From Neofusicoccum parvum (taxonomy: Eukaryota; Ascomycota; Dothideomycetes; Botryosphaeriales; Botryosphaeriaceae): DNA of 64,000 bases. Under the pieces are notes generated by a model. It saw only the letters and a list, made by a program, of their open reading frames with translations. It ran no database searches and was not told the DNA's origin. Positions 1 to 12,586 of this stretch are shown here, piece after piece. Positions within the stretch are counted from its first letter, which is position 1; every line of letters begins with the position of its first letter. Location: NCBI GenBank assembly GCA_020912385.1, contig CP087210.1:806001-870000 (forward strand), read 5' to 3'. The position numbers were made by a program, and so were the translations under genes.

Positions 1-331
1 CCACGGGCTGGAGAAGCGTCAGAGCTTCCAGCACGAGCGCCTGTCCGACCACGTCTTCGAGGGGCGCTTCGATGGAGAGGCCAGCCGTGCCGATCCCGGA
101 GACATCAGCTTCGACGCAGCCGGTGCGTACGATCAGGTCGAGGACTCGGTGAAGTGCTTCGTCGGCAACGAGTGGCCGGCTGGGAATGTCCTCTCCGCGC
201 AGTTCTATGATACGCAGAACAAGGGAACGTTCGGGTTTGCTTCGCTCGGCGTCTTTGAGAACAACGATCAGGACAGCGAGTTGCAGGACTTCAAGCCGAG
301 CGGTATGCCCCTGGCGGAGCCCAGTTGTTGA
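1..331 (+). CDS. C-terminal end of an unrecognised protein (5' truncated by window)
   Basis: An open frame enters at base 2 and runs to a TGA at 329-331, giving about 109 residues. I do not recognise the family. The tail is acidic and aromatic-rich, with two cysteines, one of them the last residue before the stop. There is no membrane segment in the visible part. An internal GTG at 149 is in frame but nothing favours it as a start, because the frame is open further upstream. The next gene, the rhamnosidase, lies on the opposite strand and ends 870 bp away, so the two converge. A secreted or carbohydrate-binding protein would fit the surroundings, but that is only a guess from context. Confidence 0.55.
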   Translation, partial: HGLEKRQSFQHERLSDHVFEGRFDGEASRADPGDISFDAAGAYDQVEDSVKCFVGNEWPAGNVLSAQFYDTQNKGTFGFASLGVFENNDQDSELQDFKPSGMPLAEPSC

Positions 332-1202
332 GCTCTGGTGACCGGCTTCCAGAAAGATTCAGGAACCCCGTTCTGTGGTGGCATCATTTGGTTCATGATG
401 ATGTGTTATGGGGGTTCTTGAGGCAGACTCTCTGGGAGGGATTGACAATAGCTCTCCAAACTTCTATATCCGATCTTTTAAGATAGATGGGCCAGAATAC
501 CATGGTCGTTACAAACCCCCTTAACTTTGACCTCTGCAACATTCTGATTCAAGTGATTCTGCATGGTGAAGTCCGAAATAGACTGGGTCAGCAGAAATGT
601 CATCAATTTGCGAGCAGAATGAATGTCTCTTTAGCGCAGCAGAAAGATTTCTAGATCGTAAGCGTCCGCAGAAATCGCGGTAGGGCGTATTAGTGAGTTC
701 GAAACGTGAACATGCAGGGCAATCTCCATATGGCAGGATTCTGCGATCACCTTCCTGTCCCGATCTTTCTCTTCCTGTAAGGAGAAATGGGCTCGGCTTG
801 GATGAGAGAGGGGTGCCTCTTCTTCTTTGAAAGGTGGTTTTTTTGAGTCCACCACTCGATCGGGTACGCCTAAGTCGTACGAAGAGATTCTACGTTACAA
901 TCTCGATAACTAAAACGTCTGTGTTGGACACTCGCTCGGACTTGGCAGTAAATGCATGGACGCGAAGCGAAAGTTTCCGCCCTCTCTGCTGTAACTTGGG
1001 ATAGGATATTTTAAAACCTTAATATGGCAAGACTGTGCTGATGGTTGCACAAGCCGAAGGAGTTGTATGATTGGTCCACCTAGTTGCTACCGAGAAAACC
1101 CAAGGGCGTTGCCTAGTTCGCTTGTTTGGAGGCTGGGTGAGGAGCTGGCATGTATCTTCTAGAGCATGCTTCGGTGGAGAATCGAGATCAGTCTGGAAGG
1201 GT
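332..1202. other. Intergenic, no gene seen
   Basis: This gap lies between two convergent genes. It is AT-richer than its surroundings and contains only short unsupported frames. I see no tRNA, repeat or clear regulatory element; it probably holds the two 3' UTRs. Confidence 0.5.
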
Positions 1203-4059
1203 CTACCAGGAAATCGTCAGGGTATAGGAGCCCTGCCGCAGCTGCACTTCGCTTCCGCTCTCTCTCCTATCGCCGCGTCCCTGACGCACGACTCCCACCT
1301 CAGCACTCTCTCCGGGCAACTTCACCGTTGCAACCGTCCCAGTCGGCACAGTCACATTCAACACCGCCTCGCTCCCGCCCATCCTCTCAAATTCGACCGC
1401 AATGAGCCCATAAGGCGACTCCACCGTCCCCTCTACCTTTCCAAACTCACTCTCGTACGGCGGCCTCACATCAAATGTCCTGTACGCCTCCCCCGTGGGC
1501 TTCACTCCCAGCACGGCGCCGTAAAACCACTCGAAAATCGTGCCCAGCATGTCGTGACACTTGCTCCTGCACTCGTCCTGCCAGAACTCGAGCAGCGTCG
1601 TCTCACCGCGCCGCAAGAAGCGCATGTACGACGGGTGCTCCTCTTGCCGGGTCATTTGCAGCACCAGGTCTGGCCGGCGCAGGTCGTCCAGTGTATTGAA
1701 CAGATACTTGAGCCCGATCTCGCCGGATCGGATGCGCCCGTCTGCGACGTCGTCGAGGAAGGCGCGCTGCACGTCGGCGACGTGCTCGGGCGGGACGAGG
1801 TTGAACTGGAGCGCAAAGGCCTGGGCGATGGCGTCGCGGTCGTGCTTCCCGGGCTCGTCGCGCGAGGTGTAGTGAGCGTACGGATAGGACGAGCGGTCGC
1901 GCGTGACAAGGAGGTGCTGGTTGTAGGCGGCGCGGATGCGGGCGGCTTCAGAGTCCCAGTGCCTGGCGTCTGCGGGGAGGGAAAGAATAGCGGCGAAGCG
2001 GGACATGCATTGCAAGCATTCGTAGTAGATGGCCGTCTCGATGTTGGCCTGGTTGTTGCCATGCGCAATGCCGCGGCCCCAGTCTCCAAGGCCGTGCTCG
2101 ATGAGCCCGCCGTGGCGCTCCTTGGTGCGCATGTATTCCATGTAGCGACGCCCAGCCTGGTACATCTTGGGGATGGGGTAAGTGGTGCCGTAATACTTGC
2201 GCAGGAGGTCGGGGATGAAGATGAGAGCGCAGCCCCATGTTATCGTGTCGTGCAAGGGACCTTGCATGTGTCAGCGCCCGCTCGTTCTAGCCGCACGCGC
2301 GAGCTGGGGGAGACTCACCGCACATGTACCGGATCTCCGGCGCCATGGTAGGCACCAGCCCATGCGCCTCCTGAGCATCCAGGATATCGTCCAGGATCTT
2401 GGTGTGCAAAGCCTCAAGGTCTCGGATGTACTGCGTTGACGGGACCAACAGGTGCGTAACCTCCAGCCACCCGAACTTCTCGATCTGCGGGCAGTCTGTA
2501 TGGTAGCTGAACAGATTGCTCGCAAACGACCATTTGCAAGCATTGATGAGCGCATTCACGTCTTCCTTGTCGGTTTTCATGTCGCCCAGCCTCCTCGCTG
2601 CAGACGAAACGTGCTGCCCAACCGCCGAGTGGATGACCGGGAGCCCCTGACCCTCCTCTACCGCAACGCCCTCGACCTGGATGTACCGCGCGCTAGTGAA
2701 GCTGAAGTCGGGCTCCCAGGTCTCCGGCGCCCCAGTGCCGGCGAGATAGATCTTTGAGTATACGTGCGTCTCGAACTCCTTGAACAGCGGGTCTGGCATC
2801 TTGACCGTGCCGTCTTCGTGCGCCGTCTCGCCATACCGCACAGTGATCTCCGAGCCAGCCGCGCCTTCAACGACAATTCTGACCATTGTCGACGCGTTCT
2901 GGCCCAGGTCGTAGCAGACGATGCCCGGGCGAGGGCTGTGGGCTGCCACGGGCTCGAACGTCTCGTGGAGGGTGACGGGCGGCTGGCTTTGGTAGCTGAG
3001 GAAGCCGCGCGGGCCGGTCAGACCCTTGGCAGACGGCCACTGGCTGTCGTTGAAGCCTGGCGCGTCCCATCCCGCCGGATAGAGTCGCCGGTCGTGGGTC
3101 TCGGATGCGTAGATGTTGGCAAGGGTTGTGGCGCTCTTGCGGACGCGCCAGCTGTCGTCGGAGATGATGACGTCGTGGCGGCCGTCTTCGTAGAGCAAGT
3201 GAACTTCGGCGAAGAAGCAAAGCTCGTTGCCGTATCGCACATCTGAGAGGGTCAGTGCCTGCGCTGATCAACGGTGTCGAAGTCCCATACAGGTGTTGTC
3301 CTCGTACATGGGCCAGAAGAAACGGTCGCCCTTGTCCCCAGCAAAGAAGCCATTGCCGAGATGGGCGCCCACCACGTTCTCTCCCGGCGCGATTTGGTCG
3401 GTCACGTCGTAGGCAACGAACTGCACTCTGCGGTGGTAGTTTGTCCAGCCAGGGTCGAGCCTGTGGTCCGAGGCAGGGGCGCCGTTCACCGAAAAGTTGA
3501 AGTGGCCGAGCCCCGAAGCAAAGACTATGGCCTGAGACGGCTTGGTGTCCAGTGTGAAGGATCTGCGGAGGTAGAGCGGCTTGTCTCCCCCGTCGCCAAT
3601 CCACCACGGCTTCCACTTGTCCTCAATGTGCTCGAACCAAGGGCGGAAGATGAGGGCGGTGTGTGGCATGTACGTCTGGTTCATGCTGAGAGGAGGAAGG
3701 AGGCGGGAGCGGGGGTAGGCCGTGAAGAACGAGCTGATGGGCCCATGGCTGGCTTTGCCGTCTTGGTCCCACACGGTCACCTTCCAAAAGTAGTTGCATG
3801 TCGAGCGGAAGCCGCGCTCAGGGCTGCAGAGCACGTCTCGCTGCGCGCTGCTCTCCACCCTCCCAGAGTCCCAGGCCAGCTCCGGCGCAGGCGGATCACT
3901 GGCGCCCAGCGCCTTCTTCGACGTGGAAAGAGCCACGCGGTAGGCAGTCTGGACGGCATGCTCGTCCTGTGCAACCAGGGCCCAGTAGAAGCGCAGCTCG
4001 TCGACGTCGATCCCCAGCGTCTCGTGGAAGCCGTGGATGCCACAGCGGGAAACCTCCAT
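1203..4059 (-). CDS. Alpha-L-rhamnosidase, glycoside hydrolase family 78
   Basis: Hydrolyses terminal alpha-L-rhamnose from plant glycosides and pectin side chains. Three exons (4059-3291, 3242-2319, 2260-1203) joined by introns of 48 and 58 bp give 916 aa. The first junction restores NTYVRYGNE and the second restores MCGPLHDTITWG. The N-terminal part has the family's rhamnosidase N-terminal and jelly-roll segments. The (alpha/alpha)6 catalytic domain carries DCPQIEKFGW near residue 506; its Glu (about 511) matches the general acid position of GH78. A C-terminal beta-domain follows. No convincing signal peptide is visible from the ATG at 4057-4059, so it may be intracellular, or an upstream exon may be missed. 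It is divergent from the sugar transporter at 4585, with 525 bp between the two starts. Confidence 0.9.
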
Positions 4060-4584
4060 GATGGTGCGGCGGGGTAGATCGGCCCAGCAGCGCCTCAACG
4101 CGGCCCCGATGGCTCGAGCAGGCGGAGGTGATATAGTCGATGGCGGCGGACAGACACACCACTGCCTTGGCGTGCAACGCGCACTCGGCGAGGCCCATCT
4201 CGGAGCGAAGCCAGGCCGGCGCGGGCCAATGGCGCGGCCGCATCGGGCCCAGCTGGACCGAGTCTGCAGCCCGGCTTTTCCGAAAGCAGCCACAGCACGT
4301 GTCGGCAATTCCACGCGGAGTCTCTGCAGACCAACCGCCATGCCTGGCTGGCCCAAGCCGGTGCTTGGAGCGCTGTGGCCATGGCCGTCGTGGCGTCTGT
4401 CGCTGCCGTCTCCCTTCTGCCGTGTGCTGGGGCATGTTCCGCCTTCTCGAACAACCAGGCCTGTATAAAGCGCTGCACATCATCGCTCGGCCGCTTCCCT
4501 GGGACCTCAGACTTCGTCGCCTGACGGCTCTTCCTGACCTTTCCGCCGTCGACTCGCCGCCTCCAGTAGTAGCAGAGCACAGCA
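4060..4584. promoter_or_regulatory. Shared divergent promoter of GH78 and MFS transporter
   Basis: These 525 bp separate two divergent start codons, so both promoters must lie here. The region is GC-rich. I could not assign a specific operator; the idea of joint control by a rhamnose-type regulator is inference from gene arrangement only. Confidence 0.5.
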
Positions 4585-6319
4585 ATGGGGAGGGCGTACA
4601 CCGTTGCGTCAGGAACCTTCCTGGCCATTGGAGGGTTAGCCATGCGTTCCAAAGCGGGCGCTCCCGTGCGCTGACGGCCTTGATAGGTTCTTGTTCGGGT
4701 TCGACAGCGGCATCATCACTTCCACCATCGCGCAGCCGCACTTCGTCGACTACTTCGAAAGCCCCAACGACGACACGGAAGGGGGCATTGTGTCCTCCTT
4801 CCAGGGAGGCGCCATCCTGGGCACCATGATCAACTTCGTGACGGGCAAGTCCCCCCGTGTCCGACGCGCTCTCTGAGTCTCTTCTCTGACCCTTCTCAGG
4901 CGACAAGCTCGGACGCAAGAAGACGATTTTCGTCGGCTCTGTCGTGGCCGCGCTTGGGTGCGCGCTGCAGGCGGGTGCGGTCAGCATGGCAATGCTGATC
5001 GTCGGACGCTTCGTCGCCGGTGTTGCTGTCGGCATGCTCACCTCGACCATCCCCATGTACGCCGGCGAGATTTCCGAGCCGAAGTACCGTGGCGTTCTGT
5101 CCGGCCTGCTGCAGTGGTTTCTCAGCTGGGGGTTCCTCGTCGCGCAGTGGCTGGGCTACGGCTGCTCCTTCGTGGACAACCAGTTCCAATGTCAGTCGTC
5201 TCCCTCTGCGCTCCGTCGGCGCGGACACGGGCTGACACATGCACAGGGCGCTTTCCACTTGCTTTCCAGTGCATCCCGGCGCTCGTCCTCATGTCCGGCA
5301 TCTGGTTCCTCCAGGAATCCCCGCGCTGGCTGATGGAGCGCGACCGGCCTGAAGAGGCGCTCGCGGCGCTGAAGAAGCTCCACGGCGACGGCTCCAACGA
5401 CGAGTACATTGAGCTCGAGTTCCGCGAGATCCGGGACGTGATCGCCGCCGACCGCGCCACCACCGACATCACCTGGGCGTCTATCTTCCAGAAGCCGTCG
5501 TGGCGGCGCAGGCTACTGCTCGGATGCGGCGTGCAGGCGTTCGGTCCGCTCTCCGGCATCAACGTCATCAACTACTACGGCCCGGCCATCTACAAGCAGC
5601 TCGGCATCGGCACGCAGGAGTCGCTGATGATCATCGGCATCTCGGGCGCGCTGTCCATCGTGTACTGCACCATTGGCCTCTGGGCCGTCGACCGCATCGG
5701 CCGTGTCAAGCCCCTGATCGTCAGCGCCGCCGGCTGCGCCCTTGCGCTCGTGGCGAATGCCGCCATGTCGCAGCACATGGACAGCGCCGGGCCGAACCAG
5801 CTGCGCGCCATGGTCGCCATGAACTTTGTCTTCAGCCTGTTCTACACGCCCACAGGTATGCCGCCGCTCTTCACCACCAAACCCCTCCCCCTCCCCCCAC
5901 TGACGCCGCGGCGCACAGGAATCATTTCGTGGACTTACCCAGCGGAAATCTTCCCGGTCGACATCCGCGCAAAGGGCAACTCCATCTCGACGTTCACCAA
6001 TGTAAGATTCGGACTCCGTGGCGGGTAGATGGAAAACAGCGGCTAATGCTTCCGACAGTGGACTATCAACCTCATCTTCGCGCAGATCAGCCCGAAGGCG
6101 CTCACAAACATCGGCTTCCGCTACTTCTACGTCTTCTTTGTCTTCGGTATCGTTGCGACGGTGTGCTACATCCTCTTCTTCCCGGAGACGAAGGGCAAGA
6201 CGCTGGAGCAGATGGACGAGTTGTTTGGCGACCAGGTGGTGCCGCATGCGCTGCAGGACCCGGAGGCGGCGGCGGCGGCCATGGAGAAGGGAGCGCTGGA
6301 GCGGGTGGAGAGGATCTGA
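4585..6319 (+). CDS. MFS sugar transporter (sugar porter family)
   Basis: Twelve-helix proton-coupled sugar permease of the plasma membrane. Six exons (4585-4634, 4687-4844, 4900-5190, 5247-5855, 5919-6001, 6059-6319) give 483 aa. Family signatures are clear: GGFLFGFDSG in helix 1, GDKLGRKK after helix 2, the GRFVAGVAVG stretch, QESPRWLM before the central loop, and PETKGKTLEQMDELF at the C-terminal end. The second intron (4845-4899) has a GC donor (GCAAGT) and an AG acceptor; only that junction restores GDKLGRKK in frame. The gene starts 525 bp from the divergent GH78 gene, so rhamnose or another product of that enzyme is a plausible substrate. The sequence alone does not prove the substrate. 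Confidence 0.92.
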
Positions 6320-9300
6320 TTGGGCACGACAAGCTTGTGAGCATGGTGAGACGTGGGTTGCGACGTCCCGTGGAGATAATGGCGGTATTATAGCCTTCTG
6401 GCTTCGGAGTCCTTCGTGATGTTCACAGTTAGACGCTCTCCACACCGTGTATTTGTGACGGAGCGCGCGCACTTGGTCGCGGGCAGCAATCTTGTGGCGC
6501 TGTCGTCTGTTGGCTGAGAGGCGCTGCTAGGAAAGGGACTCGTCCGTCACCTAGGCGGGTGTGCGGAGGCTCAGCAGGGGCGGCACACAAGCAGCTCCGT
6601 GGTCTCCAACAGTTGCGACATAGAGCTGAACGCGTTGCTTCTGTCTGAGGTGCTGTTTTCCTTGCGACCGCCTCCGATCTTGCAAGAGCGGGCTGAACAT
6701 CATCTGCTTCACTGGAGACGATTCCAAGAAAGCGCCCTCACCTTGCCTAGTCATGATGCTGTGTTGCCCATTGGCTTCCGCCGCCATCAAAGTTTCTTTC
6801 GCAGCGCTGCACAGCGTCGCAACAGCCCGAGCTGTTGCTTTGTCGTGAGGCGCTGTCGTGGTGAGGCTGAATCGCAGGAGGGCGTTGCAGCGTAGCAGGA
6901 CAGCACAGCAGCGCGTCGCGACACAAGGAAAGTAGCGTCAGATCTTGTCACAGCATCCATTGAGCATCGGGTGGCAGCACGGCCTTGAAACGGCGCGGAG
7001 CAAGTTGATGGGTCGCAACACGCAGCGGCGCCGCAGCGTCAAAACAGCACCGGGCAATCATGCGCCGGCAGACAAGGCAGACATGGCAGACATGGTGAAG
7101 GCAGGTAGCCCATCAACAAAGGAAGACACTTCTTCCTCAAGGACCCAGGCATGCTGAGTCACTCAACGAAAAAGAGAGGAGTGTTGATTCGCGTCAGCCA
7201 GCAACAGTGCAATACTGGCGACACTGTGGCCAGTGTCATGAGCGAAGCTCAGCGGACACCAGCCAGTTTCCAAAAATTATGGAAGCCAAGGCAACTCCGT
7301 AGAGCGCGCCATTGGTTTCACCCAAGGCAGAACAGTTACTACACTTGATCAGAGCCAAAAGGCAATGAGAGCTGAAGAAGAAAAGAGGAGTTCTGGGCGA
7401 GGGGGCGGGGGGTTTATATACCCATGGGAGGAGGGTTCCGGAGAGGGTTGTTCCGCTGCCAGCTGCCGGTGTGAGAGCACGGGGACAGAGAAACGGGACG
7501 AGCCTGTGACTGTGACAACCACACCGGCTGCCTACGACCGCGCCGCTAAGCCGGATAAGGCGGCGGTTTCGATCAGATGGTCCGCCGTGGAAGCCAGTGG
7601 AACTTCCTGGCATGCCACGAAGGCCGGAACGACATCGGTGGATCAGGAAAGGGAGATAGTCACAGCAGCATCACATGAACAGGAGCCAGGTACGGTCTTT
7701 CTTAAGAGCAACACCATCTGCAAGCGGTAACTCAGCTACCGCTTGCTCAAAAGTGACAACAGAGCTCACGGGAACCAACGCGATACGTCGCAACAATTGT
7801 CGCCATCGGCGAAGCTGCGACCTTCGATCAAACAGTGCACAAGACAGCAGCCTCCAAGGGTAAAACAGCGTCATGATCGGCACCATCATACCCTTGACTT
7901 CAGCTAAACGTAGTCATGTAGCAAAACGTGTCTCTAGGCTGCGAAGTAGGCACCCCGACGTTGAGCTAATACCACTTTCAAGACTCCATCGACGTTCTCA
8001 CCCAGTCTGCGAAGGAAAGAACGCCTGGACAAAAATCAAAGTCAATATAGATGGCGAAGATATGTCGAAGAGCAGATGAAGATGGTTTCGGGATGTAAGC
8101 TCTCCCTCGCTGCTCATGTGCTTGGCTAATTCCACCGACATGGCATGTGAGTCAACAGCAAATAGCAACAGCATCCAGTCAATGACGTGAGGTTGCGGCG
8201 CAATTTCCAGCCACGACATGACAGTTCCACTATACTTTCCACACTTGCATCTCAGGCTTCGCCGACTGCAGTGGAGCCAGTCAGCCCTGATGGCAAGTCG
8301 ACACCGGGAATCATGACGTGCAGTTGTCTGACGCCATTTGAAATACATGCCTGACACCGGCAAGCGCCAAAAAAATTCACATCCCAGCAACATATGAAGG
8401 AGTTTCCTCCGAGCAGTCGCCCATTACACAATGTCTGTGCAGTGGAGCTCGTGCCAAATATAAGGGCGCGCTCGGTGTGCCACATAGAAACCCACCCCGG
8501 TCGCTGTGGCGTCGGTGGAAGGCCACAATGCGCGTTGGCGAGTGCCGTGATCCTTCGCTGCTGTGGACCAAATAACGATCCAGGTGGCTGCGACGCACCA
8601 TTGAGCTCATTCTGGTGAATTACTTGCCTTCCCTTCCCCCTTTCTGATTTCTCCTGCTCTGATTTGCGGTTCTTGGAGCGCCTCGGACGACCATCGCTGC
8701 AGCCTTTTGGTTGTAACAACTGTGGGTATGCCGGGCACAAGAGCGATTGCCTCAAGACAGATTCTGTGCGATGCGCTGCCCCTTGGCCCTGCAGCAGCAA
8801 CGAAGACGAGCAGCTCCGCCGATCGCTTTGCGCAAGGCTCGCGTACAACACAGCGCGAGTCGGCAAGGCGCGACGCCCAGCCTTGTCAACGCCGTTGATG
8901 CGGCGGCTCAAGCCGCAGTGCGGGCGTGAATACGATGTAGTGCGTTTTGGGCCTGCCCTTCGGCAACAAAGACGACGTCTTAGGCCCGGGAATCGTCGCT
9001 GCTGCTGGTCATGCCTCGGATCTGATCGTTGTTGGATCTGGGGAGCATGAACAGCACAGAGCCTCGCCTTTTCTTAGACTTCAGAGCCAAGCTGTCCCTG
9101 ACTTTGGAACTCGGCAGTTGCTGATGAGGTTTCGACTGGCTGGCCGGCTCTTTGGAAGACGGCTGCGACATGGCTTGTTTCCTTGGGCTGGCTGATCCTG
9201 GCGGGCGACGGTTGCCGTCACCGTCGAGATCGATTTAATCACGCCAGGGCTATGAAACTCGAGAGTCGAAGCCAGGTTGGAGCTCGAGTGCGAGAATTTG

Positions 9301-10777
9301 CATGACGGCCGCGATTCACGCGCGTCAGCAAGCAGCACGGCCAGCTCGATCGGGAGGCAAGTGTCCGTTGGTACGCGTTGGGATACCGCTGAAGGCATCT
9401 GAGCCTGCACTTCCACCGAACTCTGCAGCGATCTGCTGCTACGGTAGCGCCTCGGAGCGTAGGGTCGAAGTGTCTGGTCGGGCGTAGCGTCGAAGGAGGG
9501 CTGCCGCATGAGAGCAAACCTCCACCGTGCTTCACGAAGCTGCTCTAGCCTGGCCCGGTAGCACGACTCTCGTGGCTCGCGTGGTGGCGCACGCGGCTCG
9601 CACGGCTGGCTCGCCCGGCGCCGTCTCCTGGCCCACGCGTGACGCGGGATCCACGGCGATGGCGGGAAGGGATCGCAACGTCGACGGCCAGGTCTTGCTA
9701 TGCGGTTAGCAGATAGGCGGAGAGCACAGACAGCAGGAAAGCTTAGACGTGTGCGGGCGCGATCGACACCTGCTGATTGACCGGCCTGCCAGATCACGGC
9801 CGTCACTCGAGCTCTCAGCTGCCCGCGTCCATCAGATAACGGCACCGGCACAGGAGAAGTTGCCGTGTTCGGATAATGAAACGGCTGGCGGCCGGGGTCC
9901 CAGGGGCCACAGCCGCCCACGCGCTTCCCCGCCGCCACAGGCCGCCACTTATCCCTGCGGGCCATATTTGTAATATGTCTTCTCGGTCACCATCTCACCC
10001 GCCAGCCCACCGGCTCTCTGCCTGGCCGCCATTGGCTGCCGACACCCCGGTTATGCAGTCCGGGATGCCGGCGTTCGTGCCGGGGACAAGGGCGCAAAGC
10101 AGCAGCACGAAAAGAGCACGCCACGCCCTGCGGTGCAATGTGGTGACGGGCATCAGCGGCGAAAAGCAAAAGGCGCCAGCACCGTGAGGGCCGGCGCGCA
10201 GGGCGTTGCACGGCGCCGAAAAGCGGTCCGCCAGGGTTGCGCAAGCGATGCTGTAAGGCACATGTTAGAGTTTGCCTAGCAGGCACCCCCGGAAGCGATC
10301 CTCTTACCACGACTCAGGCTAATGCTGCTCTCTCGTCTGCATCGGCGCTCTTGGTGCAGATGGTGTGACAAACAAGCGGAGCGTTTCCCAGGCGCGGAGC
10401 AGGCCCCCTCCATCAACGGCGGGAGACCGCAGCATCTGGCTCTGGCCGTCCTGCATCCGCCGGGTGTGGCATATAATACCCGGCGGGCGCTGCGTCAAGA
10501 GCGCGGACGCCCCCAGAAGATTAACGGCCATCTATTAACATGCGAATAGGCGCCCGTCCCGGGACACAGGAGCACCTGATTGATATAGCACTATAGGACT
10601 ATTGCGGCCGGTACGCCAACGCGTTGCGCTGCGCCCACGTGCCGTCACCGTCGCCCGTCGACGCTCCTGCATCAGCGCATCTCCCGACGCATATCAGCCC
10701 GACCAGCGCGCCGTCCTCTCGAGTGGCCATCGGCGCAGCGAGCGCCGCCCTGTCCCGCCGGCCCTCTTCCAGCAGCA
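6320..10777. other. 4.46-kb stretch without a supported gene
   Basis: No frame here shows a recognisable domain, a consistent splice pattern or a convincing start. The long frames near 8.2-10 kb on both strands are low-complexity Arg/Pro/Ser-rich products typical of non-coding GC-rich DNA. TATA-like strings occur near 7412 (TTTATATACC) and 10470 (CATATAATACC), so an unannotated transcript or UTR is possible. No repeat, tRNA or CRISPR-like structure was seen. Confidence 0.45.
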
Positions 10778-12504
10778 ATGCTGCTTGAATCGTTAAGGCC
10801 TCCTCTGGAGCTCGTTCTCGCATGGCAGACTTCGCAGTTCCCGCACGGCATCCGGCGCGGGTGGGGCCTGGTCGCGCTCATTGGATTCTTCGCCCCCATA
10901 AGCTTGATGTTTGTTGTGTTGCGCTTGCAGCTGAGGATCCGGAGGCGCAGCTTCGGGATCGATGACGCCCTGATGGTGTTCGCGATGGTGCGTGTGCCAA
11001 TATCAACGCCGCTGCGCCCCTGGAAAACACTGACCGTTGCGCAGCTGTTCGCCGCCGGCGTCGACACCTGCATCATTCTTGGTTCGTCCCGCCTTGCGCG
11101 ATGCTTCTGATCGTCGATACGCTTATCCGAGTTATGCTTACGCCGCCCTGGCAGGGTTCCGGCGATACGGGTACGATCGCCACGTCTGGGACGTGTCGCA
11201 ACCAATGGCGCTCCAAGCCCGGCAGGTCAGTCCATCGCAACCACCACGAGCGCGCCACGAAGTGGAATGCCAACGCAGCCGCCCGCAGATGGTGCTCGCA
11301 ATCGAGCAGCTCAACTCCACCAGCACGTGCCTGACCAAGATCTCCATCCTCTTCTTCTACCGGCGCCTCGCCCGCGGCCCGTACACATCCAAGTTCGTGC
11401 GCGTCGTGCAGGCCAACATCATCTTCGTGGCCGCCTACCTGCTCGTCTTCTCCGTCGTTCTCTTCCTGACCTGCTACCCCTTCCAAGCCTACTGGCTGCA
11501 GTTCGACATCGTCTGGGTCCAGCAGAACACGTACAGGTGCCTGAACGAAGCCGCAACCACCGTGGTTGCCAACGCCATCTCCATTCTGCAGGACTTCATC
11601 GCGTGCGGCCTGCCCTCCGTCCTCCTCTGGAAGCTCCAGATGCGCAAGAAGCAGAAGGTGCTGCTTGCGTGCTTGCTCGGTCTTGGGATCCTGTAAGCGC
11701 AAGCTGCCATCAAGTCCTCGTTGTCAGCTGCAAGTTTGAGGACAAGCTGACCATCTCAACACCCGCAGCCCTTGTCTTGCAGGCGTCCTCCGCCTGGTCT
11801 ACACCGTGCGCCTCTACTCCACCTACGACTCGACCTGGGCCGCCTACCCCGTCCTGGCCTGGACCGTCGTCGAGACGCACCTCGGCATCCTGTGTGCGTC
11901 GGCCCCGGCGCTGCACTCGTACGCCAAGGAAGCGTCGCGCTCGCAGGCCTGGTCCAGCACGCTCAACCTGTTCAAGAGCCTCAGCGACCGCAGCTACCGG
12001 CGCAGCACGTCCGGCGGGCGTCGCAGCCACGGCTACAGCGCCTCCGGCCACATCGAGCTGTCCGAGCACGGCGGGAGCGCGGCGAGCAAGGGGGCGGCCA
12101 GGCGCGGTGGCGTTCTGCCGGACAGCAAGAACATCAGCCAGTCGGACACGCTGCTGTCGTCGACACTGAACGGAACGGATTTCTCGCGGTCATTCGTGAC
12201 CAAGGACGGAGAGGACGCGCGGGATCTGGAACGGGGGGCCGTGGTGCCGCCGCAGCAGGCGTTCGAGGAGCAGCGGCGGAGAGACGGCGGGACGTGGTAT
12301 CTGGACACGATGCCGGAGATTTCGCCCATCAGGCTGCCGGACGGCGTGCCTGCGGCATACCTGGGCCCACAGGTGCGGTCACCACCGACGGCAAGAGGGC
12401 CACTGCGCGAGGAAGATGACGACGGAGAGGGTGAGATTGGCGTGGCGATGACAGCGGCTCCGGTGACCGTCGTGCCGTTGGACATCAGAAGAAACAGAGA
12501 CTGA
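10778..12504 (+). CDS. Fungal rhodopsin-domain integral membrane protein (PTH11-like class)
   Basis: Seven-helix protein of the fungus-specific rhodopsin-domain family, often grouped with PTH11-like receptors. Five exons (10778-10987, 11045-11081, 11155-11225, 11289-11692, 11769-12504) give 485 aa. The second exon is only 37 nt. The membrane segments can be followed from GWGLVALIGFF through LFAAGVDTCIIL, a long helix after the KISILFFYRRL motif, and the final helices around 11.8 kb. The KISILFFYRR motif and the conserved cysteines are typical of the family. The last 170 residues are a Ser/Gly-rich and acidic cytoplasmic tail. The last intron acceptor must be the one at 11768 and not the nearby CAG at 11782, because only the former keeps the frame open. 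No CFEM domain is present, and the ligand is unknown. Confidence 0.85.
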
Positions 12505-12586
12505 CGCGCGTCTTTTTTCCCGTTGTAAATATATACATACACCATCCCCTTGAGCAGCGCAGCATATGTGCCAGGAGTCGTGCGCC

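Noticed and set aside
1071..2351. 426-codon plus-strand frame
   Set aside because: It is the antisense shadow of the GH78 gene; its composition is Arg/His/Leu-rich and it has no domain.
9081..9965. 294-codon minus-strand frame
   Set aside because: Arg/Ser/Pro-rich product with no domain and no splice context; probably chance in GC-rich DNA.
10319..10531. Possible small gene near a TATA-like string
   Set aside because: The frame is short and frames overlap on both strands; there is no start context or family match.
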